Assembly: GCA_963691705.1 (NCBI GenBank)
Contig: OY829543.1
Coordinates: forward strand, 47,348,564-47,412,563
DNA from: Viola odorata
Lineage: Eukaryota > Streptophyta > Magnoliopsida > Malpighiales > Violaceae
Reading direction: 5' to 3'
DNA length: 64,000 nucleotides
How positions within the stretch are numbered: position 1 is the stretch's first letter; each line of letters starts with the position of its first letter. The notes beneath the pieces were generated by a model that was not told where the DNA came from, ran no database searches, and saw only the letters and a program-made list of their open reading frames with translations. The position numbers were made by a program, and so were the translations under genes. Below, one piece after another: positions 30,333-40,160 of this stretch.

Positions 30333-30805
30333 CCTAATGATCGAACGAAACGACGAATGCTACAGTCGTTGCGTGGAAGCGGCATAAGGAACAGACCCAG
30401 GTAATGAGTGCAATCCTAGAAAAGTGCTACAACGCCTCGATTTAGGCAAAGTTCTCAAGCACGCTAGCCCGTGGCGCTGGAAGAAATAGACACGTGTGCC
30501 TGCACAATCACGACTTTTCTAAGGAAAGGATAGCAAGCATTAAATACTCTGAAAAGCAGGTACTATCTCTTGGGAAAAACAAGAGCAATATCGCAAGAAA
30601 GGAGATAACGCAAGATGGCGTTGAATAGCGTTGGGTTAACGCGAAAAGGCGGAATGAAAATCAAATAGCAATCAAATACAAGTATTGTCGCACAACAAGG
30701 CGTTATTACAAGACAAAGAAACAAATAAGCGGAAAATCTTCTAAATAGAGCAACCTCGATTAATCACGGGCCCTCGCGAGCATCGCGATCACCATTCCTC
30801 CGCTT
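30333..30805. other. Spacer between antisense genes 1 and 2
   Basis: Non-coding; it would hold the 3' UTR of gene 2 and upstream sequence of gene 1. No open frame of note. Confidence 0.4.
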
Positions 30806-33005
30806 TTATCCAGAAGAAGGAAGATCTCTCTCACCTTCGCCCAAATCCTTCAGTCTCTTGGAAGCGTAATCGGTCAGCACTGACGAGTCAACAGTTCCCT
30901 GGCGATAGAGACTCATAAATTCAGCGATACAAATATCCATGGTCTTGTTCTTCCACCAGGCTATCTTTGAAGGCACTTTGGCCAAATCCGCATCACGAGA
31001 TGCTATCTCTTCGTGAAGGAAGATATTCTTTCTGTCAGCTACCACCAATTCCGCCTCCAGAAGGTCTATCTTAGCCTTCCCTTTTGATCTTTCTCGAGCA
31101 AGCTCAGCGCGACAGTCGTCCAACTCTGCCCGGGTCCGCTCCTGAAGCCGCGACAGCTCCGTTACCTTCCCTAAAGCAGCATCTAGTTCTCCCTTTAAAT
31201 CAAGAGAAGGCTGAACCCTGTCACGATGATCCTCAAAAAAGTAGTTTAACTCGCGGAAGCAGGCCAGCATGTCAATCAGAAGACGTGAATGGCGTACGTC
31301 GGGAGGACGCCGCAAGAACTCTTCTTTGTCCTTCGAGAAAGTAAACATTTGCCCCACTATCGGGCCCACTGGTTCCTCTCGCGATGACGGGTCCAATACC
31401 CCTAAAGTACGGAGACCGTCGGTACCAAGGGAAGACAAGTCCAGCTGATAAGCAATGGGGCCTTGAAGACCTTGAGGGGAAAGGTTGGCGATATAAGGAG
31501 GAGAACAATTTTTTGCAGAATCACCAATGCCCAAAATCGAAGAAAGAAACAAAGGCTGAGGCTTCCGTGGGGGAGGAACGATGGGATTCGGAGTTGGTAA
31601 GCTCACATCTGGAATAAAGGAGCGAATAGGGGAGCTAGGACCGCCAGACACCGAGGGAGAACCCACCGCTGCCGAAGCCTCGTTAACCTTGGGAGGAATG
31701 ACAGAGGGCACCTTGGTAACTTCCGTCACTAGCAAGGGACCCATAACGTGCGAAGCGTCAACCTCCTCGGAAGGAACCCCATTGATTTCCTCCACGGAAG
31801 GAACTGGTGGGTCAGATTTCTCTTTGCGAACTCTCTTTACGAGACGCTCCGTTTCGACAGCAATCTCTTCACTATCGTCCTCGGTTGACTCCGCTGCAGG
31901 ATCACCTTTTCTGGACCTAAGTTTCATTCGTTGGGCAAAGTTGGCATGACGCAGCTCGGAACCAGTATCCATGCTTCCGCTATCACTATCAACCTCTTCA
32001 ATCACAGGATTACTTGGGGCCACTCCCTTACCGCGAGACGGTAGTCAATTCTCAAGGAAACGGGAAGGTCGGGCAGATGTGCTGCGTGTCGCGACAGTTT
32101 TGTTTCTCCTTCCTCGCGGCGGAATAGGTGGACGATTAGAGCCTTCGGGTGGAGGAGAAGGAGGTAATGTCTGAAGCGGCACCACGTTTAGAGGAGTGTC
32201 ACTTTCCTCGGAGGATCGACCCTCAGCGTTACCTGCCGATAAAATATTTTAATATGACAAGAAAGTCGAAGCGATAAGGCGATAAAAGAAAAGACTCACC
32301 AACGACACACTCTGGCAAAGGCCTGAACCGAGAAAATTCCCGAATACGGAAAGGCCCTTCTATTTCTAATAAGGCGTTAACATTGGATACATCCATACTA
32401 GACAGCAAATCTGGTTCTCGCCAGGCGGCACCAGTAACCTCCCGGTTTAAACCACCGCGCCAATACCTAGAGGGCAAGCGAAGGGTGAAGAAGCCATTTT
32501 TCCAGTTGTCCACATTCTCTTCGAAACCTTGAAAATTCCGCCAGAAAAACCAGACAAGAGCACCATTCCATCTTGGGGTAATATCCACTAAGCAGTTGTG
32601 ACACTTCAAAGTGAAAAACGTGCGGAATAGATCGAGCGATGGAGCGAAAATATGCTTCATCTCACACGAGCGAAGAAAGGCGTAAAGCCCACACCAGGAA
32701 GGTGGGGTTATTTGAACGGGATTGAGATCGTAATGGTCTAGCAGTTTCATCAGAGAAGTATGAAGCGGGAGACGAAACCCGTAGGTAAACATCTTGAAAT
32801 AAACCAACCGGAACGTCCCCCACATGGCATCAGTGAGCCGAGTATCTTTCAATGGGACAAAGGGGCGATATCCCGTGGGAAAAGTGATACCGTTCTCCTC
32901 TAACTCAGCCCTCAAAACCTCATTACAATCAAAAACACTACGAGCTCTCCTGACTTCGGGATCTAGAGGATTTTCGATAATTGCAGAGGGCCTAACGCGA
33001 GACAT
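30806..33005 (-). CDS. Antisense gene 2 of element D (Transposase_28-like)
   Basis: Minus strand. Exon 1 33005-32300 starts MSRVRPSAIIENPLD and encodes YGFRLPLHTSLMKLLDHYDL, QITPPSWCGLYAFLRSC and LFRTFFTLK, typical of the plant 'putative gypsy type transposon' family. A 67-bp intron (32233-32299, GTGAGT..ATCGGCAG) in phase 1 leads to exon 2 (32232-30806). Exon 2 has an acidic/basic linker, a domain with MFTFSKDKEEFLRR, and a coiled coil (about residues 575-655). Total about 710 residues. One in-frame TGA (minus, 32045-32047) interrupts exon 2, so a downstream ATG (32023) would be the only start of the rest. TATA-like TTTATAAG near 33196-33204. Same architecture as the F gene at 48897. Role unknown; known Tat antisense ORFs also have no assigned function. 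Confidence 0.68.
32233..32299 (-). other. Predicted intron of antisense gene 2
   Basis: 67 bp, GTGAGT donor and TTATCGGCAG acceptor, phase 1. Same place as the F intron, right after the conserved domain (CVVG in D, CGIG in F). Confidence 0.6.
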
Positions 33006-33413
33006 AATGGAATGGAAAGTAAAGTTATGGCAACAGAGAAGCAAAATACCTGGAGCAGAGAACCAGTGAATCGGCCGTCAGCACCGGCGAGCAATTGCAG
33101 TAAAATCCCTTGAGAAGAAAGAAGCGCAGAAGAAAAGGAAATACGAAGAATTTCGAAATATTAGCAAAAAATACTAAAAGAGAAGAGTAAATTCCTTATA
33201 AAGGTTAAACCTAAAAAAGGAACAGCCTGTGAAAATAAAACACGTGCAGAGTGGAAAAGGACGCGTGGACAGTCATCAATATCTTTTGGGAGAAGACAGT
33301 TACTGACTGAAAACCGAAAGGCGGTTGCGCCAAGCGAAAGTCCTACTCCCGCGATAATCCTGGAAACACAAAGGAAGAAAAGCGGCAGAAGAACGAAAAG
33401 AAATAAAACGTCA

Positions 33414-33446
33414 TTTTATTATTTGGAAAAGCCATACGGCATCTAC
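33414..33446 (-). terminator. 3' UTR motif and poly(A) signal of small antisense ORF
   Basis: Minus strand reads GTAGATGCCGTATGGC (33446-33431) then AATAAA (33420-33415), about 25 bp after the stop of the ORF at 33468. Near-identical motifs follow two F genes (52139 and 52931). Confidence 0.55.
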
Positions 33447-33467
33447 AAAGAGGCATAGTATGCCCAA

Positions 33468-33899
33468 CTATTCGCCGTCAGACCAGGAGATGCCGTAGCA
33501 GTAGACCACGTCATCATCATCTTCACCTAAATGCGATGGATCCTCGCCAGCGAAAGGGAAAGGTTCCTTAACCTTCTCCCCCACGCGTGTGGTTGATCGA
33601 TCCGACTCCTCCTTGACAGACGGCGACACCGCTTTAACAGTTAAACAAGCGGAAGGAGCCCTTGGTGGTGACTCGTTAGAAAGGAAAGACATTTCTTTCC
33701 CCTTCGAAGAGAAAGAAGCAAGAGAATCAAAAAATGATTTAGATGCCTTCGCAGCATCTTTCCTCCGCCTCTTGCGGCACCGTCGGCGAACAGGCGGCCT
33801 CCAAGGAGGCGATGGAGGAGGATTATCTGAGTCAGGAGAAGTTGGAGGAGTTGGTGGAGAATCTCGGGCGAACGTATCTAAAAAGTGAGAATCAGCCAT
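33468..33899 (-). CDS. Small antisense ORF of element D, proline/basic-rich
   Basis: A 143-residue frame from ATG 33899 (MADSHFLDTFARDSPPTPPT). It is proline/serine-rich, with a basic patch VRRRCRKRRRKDAAK that could be a nuclear localisation signal, and an acidic end (EDDDDVVYCY). An upstream ATG (34121) is possible but less likely, because a TATA-like CTATTTAAGG lies between (33968-33977). It sits between antisense gene 2 and the helical ORF, all in one direction. No family recognised. No F counterpart seen. Confidence 0.5.
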   Translation of the reverse strand: MADSHFLDTFARDSPPTPPTSPDSDNPPPSPPWRPPVRRRCRKRRRKDAAKASKSFFDSLASFSSKGKEMSFLSNESPPRAPSACLTVKAVSPSVKEESDRSTTRVGEKVKEPFPFAGEDPSHLGEDDDDVVYCYGISWSDGE

Positions 33900-34370
33900 A
33901 AGATCACAGAATATTAATAAAAGGAAAAAACAGCAAGGAGACGAAGAATAACAGGGGGAAGAAGATCCCTTAAATAGCCAGAAAATTGGGAAAAAGGATC
34001 TTCGATCTTCCAACCCGGCTCTTGAGAGAAGACACGTGTACAGCCTGAAGTGCAGATATGGATTTACAGTCACGCCTGTTGAGATTTTCCCCCGATCGAG
34101 GAAAACCGCAAAATCGCCCAATCAGTTGCCAGGACAGTAGCGGCGTAGATTTAATACTGAACAACCAATCAGAAAAACCACCCAGTGGCTGAACCGTTTT
34201 CAGTTGGTCTAAGAATATCCCCAAGAAAAAAAGACAAAGGGCGCTTTAAAGAAGAAGAACAGTTGCAAAACGACGTACTAAAACCAGTTTATTTATTATG
34301 GCCTAGGGGCCGAAAAGTACATTTACATGCCAGGAGGAAAAGAGAAAAGGCCCAAAGGGAGCCATCGCTA

Positions 34371-34748
34371 TCAGGCGTCAGAGCCAGCGTCCTCAGGCAC
34401 TTCGGGAAGGTCCCGCAGAGAATCCATGACCAGAATCAGATCATGGGAGGTGGCTCTCATTCCCTTCAGGCAGCACCCCAGCATATCCTTGCGCTGCTGC
34501 AGCATGGCAATCACCACTTGAATCCGAGCGATGGAGGCAGCCAGCTTTGACACGCTCTCCAAAGGGCTGAAATCCTCCAGAGACGTGGCTCCCAGCCTGG
34601 AATGAAGAGGGGTCAGCATTCCTTGCAGCTCCAGGATGTCCTCCGAGGTCTTGACTAGCATGTTCTCCAGGAACCTGACGTCGCCATCATTGAGGTTCCT
34701 GAGAGAATGGCCCTTGGAAAGGAGGAAATTTTTAGTCAAATGATCCAT
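34371..34748 (-). CDS. Small helical antisense ORF of element D
   Basis: A 125-residue frame from ATG 34748 (MDHLTKNFLLSKGHS); an in-frame ATG 10 codons upstream at 34778 is possible. It is predicted almost fully helical with leucine/isoleucine heptads (EDILELQGML, IARIQVVIAMLQQRKDML) and ends acidic. It resembles the F ORFs at 51726 and 52568 in length, the opening MD-xLT pattern, the spacing of the two helical blocks and the CCL(K/E)GMR segment, which marks a family. A minus-strand TATA (TCTATAAAT) lies about 50 bp upstream. A poly(A) signal AATAAA (minus) lies near 34295-34305. Function unknown. Confidence 0.6.
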   Translation of the reverse strand: MDHLTKNFLLSKGHSLRNLNDGDVRFLENMLVKTSEDILELQGMLTPLHSRLGATSLEDFSPLESVSKLAASIARIQVVIAMLQQRKDMLGCCLKGMRATSHDLILVMDSLRDLPEVPEDAGSDA

Positions 34749-34797
34749 GATGTGAATTGCCAGAGATGAGGAGAACATGGGTGGAGAAAAGTTCCCT

Positions 34798-34807
34798 AAT
34801 TTATAGA
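34798..34807 (-). promoter_or_regulatory. TATA box for helical antisense ORF (D)
   Basis: Minus strand reads TCTATAAATT, 50-60 bp upstream of ATG 34748. A separate promoter for this ORF is inferred from it. Confidence 0.5.
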
Positions 34808-34810
34808 CCC

Positions 34811-35687
34811 CAAGAGAGAGGCCTTGGAAAGAACAAAGAGGTCCTCAAAAGACGAGCCGTCCCCTCACCCTTAAGGACTGATAAGCCTGAAGCAGAGGCA
34901 AAGGTTGATGCTCGTATGTTGTCCGCGACATGGATGTTCGAAGGGATGCGAGATAAAGTATGGAAAAATGCCAAAAGGCACGATGTCACGGGTGGCCATG
35001 ACACAAAAGCCATATGGTTACCGGTATCCACAGTATAAGACCGCGTTGATGTCACAGGTAGCCCTAGATGCGTAAAACCTCATCGGCATCACAAGCATCT
35101 GGTGGTATAAAGCCACGTTAATCATAGGCAGCTGATGGCGTAAAACCGCGGTGATATAGTTGCTTCCTTAAGCGAAAGAGGAAAACGGGGCTCGCGTGAC
35201 CTCAAACCCCTGTAAGTACAAAGTTTACTAACTTCTGTATAAATACCTATCTCCTCCGTGTGTTTGCAGTACACTTGAAAGGATGGTGAACCCGGAACGA
35301 ACGCAAATCCACGACATGACATGGTTGCAGTCCTTGGCGGTATCATGAGTGACCCGTCAGCAGCCCTTCTATGGCATGAATAAGGTTGAGACTCCGTATA
35401 CCCTGCCAAGAGGCCGAATAGACTAACATCACTGGGCGAAAGCAATGCCCTCATGATCATGAGCGTAATAGCAGCGTCTCTCGTGGACCTCTTACCGCCT
35501 CAGAAAAGCAGGTCTCCAGATAAGAATGAAGGACGGAACCCGCTTGTTTGCTGGAAAGCTTCGGAACTAAGTTCCATCTCATCACTTGACACGATTAACG
35601 TCAAGCAGTCAGAGAAACTCGAAGATCCTACAGACATACCGCCCCCACGAAAGAACAAGTTTTCATCTAAGATTTCAGACATGGATA
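34811..35687. other. Non-coding region upstream of D 3' LTR
   Basis: Contains imperfect short repeats around 34980-35160 (gatgtcac, gcgtaaaacc, cggcatcac variants). No credible gene. Confidence 0.45.
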
Positions 35688-35712
35688 GCCCTTGGTAAAC
35701 ACTCGGGCTCGT
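35688..35712 (+). other. Conserved block before the 3' LTR (D)
   Basis: A 25-base block beginning gcccttggtaaac and ending cgggctcgt, 15 bases before the 3' LTR. The same 25 bases occur on the minus strand at 48352-48328, directly before the LTR of F. A classical polypurine tract is absent in both. Confidence 0.65.
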
Positions 35713-35727
35713 TTTCAGTTGGGCTTA

Positions 35728-36278
35728 TGATAACTATCAAGACAGCCCTAACGGTGCTACCACACTTACGGCTCCCGCTGGGATGATTTTCCATAAGACC
35801 CGTAAGATATCTTCATATCGCCCGAGAGTCGGCAAAGGATTCCTAGGATGGTCGACATCAGCGGGGGGGGGGGGACTCACGCAACTCTATACGCACGGCA
35901 CCATCCCATCCTAGAGGCTCACGAGGTTATCATTCCTGGCAGCCCCGTCAGGTATCGCTCATGACGTCATCCCTCGGTATCGCTCATGACGTCACCCATC
36001 GATATCGCTTGTGACGTCACCATCAGACATCGCCTGGACTGTTATCGCCAGGTATCGCCGAATAGGCCTATAAATACCCCTACTTTTCCAATCAGAAGGT
36101 AAGATCGAGATCACTCAAACGAACCTCTGTTATTTCTGAAACCCGAACTGACTTAAGCATCGGAGTGTCTACGCCGGAGCCCCCCCTCCGGCGCTTTGCA
36201 GGTACATCCGGCACCGACCGCCACCGTTCCGATCAGGCACGACTCCGAATCTTACAAGATCGACATTGAATCTTATCA
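35728..36278 (+). repeat. 3' LTR of element D (551 bp)
   Basis: Same ends as the 5' LTR. 14 substitutions and a five-base longer G run (about 35863-35874). Confidence 0.93.
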
Positions 36279-36426
36279 CTTCCCTTCGTCCTCCTCCCTC
36301 CCTCTCTCCTCCAGCTGTTATCCACATCCCTCCCGTAAACCTTTCTCTCTCACAAGCATCCAAGCACTTCACCACTAACCCATCACCATCAATCTCTCTC
36401 TCACATCCCACATCTCACTCTTCCCC

Positions 36427-38390
36427 ATGACTATCAAGTAAGTAGCATGAAAAAGCAAGGTTCAAGAACCTGAACTATCGTCCTCATCCACAGAGGACTC
36501 CATCCCAAAATCCCTTAGCCTTGGACCCAACTCTAAGAAACCCTCATCTCCAAACCTCCCTCCGACCACCAAACCAGTACCGAGTTCAGCCGCTGCTAAC
36601 CCGTCCGACGAAGAGCTAGTGGTTGCCGGCTCAGTTTCAGCGACGTCTCTAATGACCAGATCAGGTCAAGTGTACAGGAAACCACCAGGCTCTGCCGCCA
36701 CGCCCAAGAAACCTAAGCTAGAAAAGCCCTCACCTGCAGCCAAGAAAAACCTTATGGTGGAGGAGGCCTTGAAGGACGTTCTTGTGTCTGAATCTAAACA
36801 CGAAGATGAAGCGCCTGCCAAAGTAGACGAAGACGAGGTCAAACAAACCGCCGCTGGCGAGGAGGAAGGGTCCGGCGAGAATGATGCCGAAGAAGAAGAA
36901 AAGGAAGATTTGGAGAAAGAAAGGGCTGAGAAGGAGAAAGCTGAGAAAGAAGTAGCTCAAAAAGCCGAGAATGAGAAGAAAGCTAGAGAGAAGGAAGTTG
37001 CGACGAAGAAGGCGACTGCGAAAAGAAAGTCTAAGACTCCAACCAGAATAGAGAAACCAGCTGAGCCAGAGACACAAATGGGAAGGAAAAGGAAGGCCAC
37101 GTCTTCCTCTAAGGTCCAGATCAAGCCCACAACATCGAAGAAGGCTCGTCTAGGGCAAGACAACGACTCAGACATCGAGGGCACGACACCAGTCCCTACC
37201 TCTACCCCGCGAACGACCTCAATCTAGGTTGTTTCTGACCTTTCTAATCCTCATACCTGGTTGACTTTTAATGATAAGCCTTCCTTGGATAAGTTGCATG
37301 CTATAAACTTCAGAGGCGTTAACCTATGTACGCATCTGGATTTAGATTTTTTAAGCAAAATGGGACTCGAATCTTGAGTCCGAGAGCTGGTAGGGAACAT
37401 CGGTTGGGAATCACTGTTCTTTTTAGAACACCCGGCCTTTGTTGAGGTCTCACTTGAGATGTTCACAACTTTCTGGGTTGCTTCGGACCATTTTAACCCT
37501 AAGGGCAAATTTGGGCCTAATCTTTCTGCCCCTGGTGTGATTAATTTTCGTTTAGCAAACCAGTAGTCCAAGCTTTCCCTAAATGAGTTCAATCGCATAC
37601 TTAATTTTGTCACGCCTGATGAATTGAAATCCAATGCTTATAAGAATGCTTTGACTGTTATCCCTGCTGTGTTTGATGCTGATGATGCTTTCCGTGAATT
37701 GACTGAAAATCCCAGTGCTGAATTTAACCCAAAATCATCTAAAGCGCATGAAATCATAGATCCTGCCCTTAGAATCCTACACCATTTTCTTGCCCTCACT
37801 TTTGCTGCTAGATTTAACTCTTCAGGGCAGTTAACTTTGCAAGAGCTTTTTCTTCTTTAGTGCATGAAAAATAAGCGTAGGGTGAATTCAGGATTTTAGA
37901 TAGCCGCAGCAATCATTCATGTTCAAAACGGCTCTCGTGGCCCCATTTTAGGATCTCTCATTGCTTTGCTTGCTGTCAACTTGCATAATCTGGATTTGAA
38001 CTCTGCTGGCCTTAGTGAGCCCCTTGCATTTAAGGATTTAGACCCCCGTACCCTTGATGGTATGGGGCATTTATGTCTCTCACAAGGTATTTTGAGTTTC
38101 TCTATAGGAAGCACACCCTCGGGAGAGAAGGTCTTTAGCACGAAGCATGGAGGCAACTTCGACTACCCCAACCTTTCCAGGCCTCGAGCCCCTGTAGCCC
38201 CTCATGCTCGTGAGGAAGATTCAAATCGAGCCCTCGATGTCAATCCAACAGCTAGCACTTCTGATCCATCTACCAAGCCGATTCTCAGGATCGAGCGCTT
38301 GCTCTAGGCGGCGCTCACGGAACTTCAGGCTTTGACGGCTGAAGTGGCCCCCATGATTCACCCCCGAACAATCATTTTTCATGCCCTCTA
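36427..38390 (+). pseudogene. Third ORF (env position) of element C, decayed
   Basis: Starts at ATG 36427 after a T/C-rich leader. It aligns with the E third ORF: K/E-rich N-terminus (open 36619-37227, strongly charged helix), WLTFNDKP, GWESLFFLEHPAFVEVSLEMFTTFW, INFRLAN and MGHLCLSQGILSFSIGSTP. Stops occur near 36439, 37225, 37375, 37564, 37858, 37897 and 38305. It ends with the TELQALTAEVA segment shared with A. No gag or pol of C is present in the window. Old and non-functional. Confidence 0.72.
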
Positions 38391-38476
38391 GGAGGGTCAA
38401 AAACATTTTCACCTACTCTTTTTGTTTTCGTTTTACTGTACTTATTTTTAATTTTCACGTTTGTGTGTGCCCTTCC

Positions 38477-38514
38477 CACATTGAGGACAATGCGCAGCCT
38501 AAGTGTGGGGAGGG
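38477..38514 (+). other. 3' hairpin and purine tract of element C
   Basis: CACATTG-AGGA-CAATGCG (38477-38494), a stem with one A-C mismatch, then AAGTGTGGGGAGGG at 38501-38514. Same layout as in A, B and E. Confidence 0.65.
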
Positions 38515-40160
38515 ATTTATTTGCGTGTTTGTTTGCATGTTTAATATTCCGCTTGTTGCATGATTGCATGTTTTTTATTACATGTTTTTCGAATTTTTCA
38601 AAAAAAATCGGATTTTATTTTTAGACTTTGCAAAGAATTTTGCCACTGCCTATTTTAAAAACCCTCATAATTGACATGCATCCTTGACTTTTGATGCATA
38701 GAAGAATCTTCTCATTCATTTCATCTATGCCTGACCATGCATATCTAGACCTACTAACCCTTATGACCAGTCATGCCCTAGACACCAGTAGTCACAATTT
38801 GAACCCCGTGAGCACTTTGAGCTTTATGCCTTTTATTCATGTGTGTTATAATGCTTGAATAGGCAGTGGCTAGGTTTGCATGATATCCCTGGGTATAGGC
38901 ACCATTAGACGGGGGAAAGCAACGAAACGATGAGAGACTTTGCAATTTTCTTTTTTTTATCCTTTCTTTTCTTTTCATCTGTTTTCTCTCTTTCTCCACT
39001 TCTCTTTTCCCTTTTCATGCCCTCGACTTCCATTCCCTCCCTATTTTCTCTTCTAACCATTTGAACCTTTTCTTTGACCCTTCCTTGACAGGTGAGTAAC
39101 ACTCTTCATCACAAAAGGCAAGGGTTAGGCATTGAAGAAGATAAGTGTGGGGAGGAAGATATAGATCAAGGGCAAGATAGAGCAAGCGCAGAAATCAGAA
39201 ATCGGGGCCATGACAGCAACGTAACACTACTTCCTCACCACACCAAAACTCAAGTGTGGGGAAGTAAAGTCATATATCAAGCCCTCGAAGTCAAACGCTT
39301 AAGAAGTTTTTAAAGATTGCCAGCTCCGGCTCCAGTTCTGAGAAATTAAATGCCAACACAAGTTTCGAGCTGAGGAAGAAAAAGTAAATATTTGCCTGCT
39401 ATTTATTTTTATCTTCTTTTAAAAAAATAATAATAATAATAATTCTAAATAAAAGCAGAGCATGCACAGCAAAAGGCAACCATTTTGAGCCCTCGAAGAA
39501 GACGAAGATCTCCCCCACAGAGGAATGCCAAAGCCATCGTCTAGCCCTCGCCTTCAACCCTCTTCAACAGGTGTTACTCACCATCTCGCCTCCCTTCTAG
39601 CCAAGGAATCCTCCACCTCCAGATTTGTTTTCTCCTCTCTTCTTTCTTTCTTTTTTTTCTTTTTTCTCCTTTTACTTTTTTTTTATTTCTCTTCCTTTTC
39701 TTTCTTCCCCTTCGTACCTTTCCATACCCTTTTCTTGCCCTTTTCCTTTTCTTTTTCTTTTCCTTTTTTTTGCAAAGTTCTCTCTGATCGCTAGATTGCC
39801 CTCGCATGTGTACTACAGTACTCGGATTGATGTGCAAACTTTGCCTTGTGTTATGTTATTTGTATTTTTTTGTGATTAGCCTAAACACATATTTTGTTGT
39901 GAGCGTGAGTGCAAACACATATCTAGGTGAGGACTGTTGATGAATAGCCTTGATCTGGAAAAGTCTGATTGATAGGTTCGTTATCCTATTAGTCTAATAC
40001 AGGTGCTTTTCTAGGGAAGGATATGTTCTGGTTGGGTGTAGCGTGCCGAATGAGTTGTCTATTCTGTGCGTTAAGGGATTGAAGATGTATGTTATTGCAT
40101 GAGGTGATTTTTTAATTTTGTGAATGCTCGAGGGCGAGCATTGGGCTGTGTGGGGATGTT
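38515..40160 (+). other. Long 3' untranslated region of element C
   Basis: No real gene. Additional PPT-like tracts AAGTGTGGGGA lie at 39143-39153, 39252-39262 and, as gtgtgggga, at 40148-40156 just before the LTR. Two long pyrimidine tracts (about 38940-39030 and 39625-39775) create spurious phenylalanine/serine-rich frames. The octamer GCCCTCGA recurs at least six times. Confidence 0.6.

Larger units (their letters stand above)
20227..36278 (+). mobile_element. Element D: 16-kb Tat-lineage LTR retrotransposon
   Basis: LTRs 20227-20772 and 35728-36278, primer site 20775-20792, gag-protease-RT 20858-24571, RNase H-integrase 24511-26688, degenerate repeats 26806-27240, and four genes on the opposite strand (34748 down to 27871). 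The LTRs differ at 14 positions in 546 (13 transitions) plus a G-run of 7 versus 12, so the copy is fairly young. The second, archaeal-type RNase H and the long 3' region with antisense ORFs are hallmarks of the plant Tat lineage. Confidence 0.9.
20222..36283. repeat. 5-bp target duplication (CTTCC) flanking element D
   Basis: CTTCC at 20222-20226 and 36279-36283, directly outside the D LTRs. Confidence 0.92.

Noticed and set aside
36730..37077. Minus-strand leucine/phenylalanine-rich frame
   Set aside because: Mirror of a K/E-rich coding stretch (AAG/GAG codons) of the C third ORF.
39525..39879. Phenylalanine/serine-rich open frames
   Set aside because: They come from a long CT-rich tract in the 3' UTR of C; no conserved protein pattern and the opposite strand is equally open.
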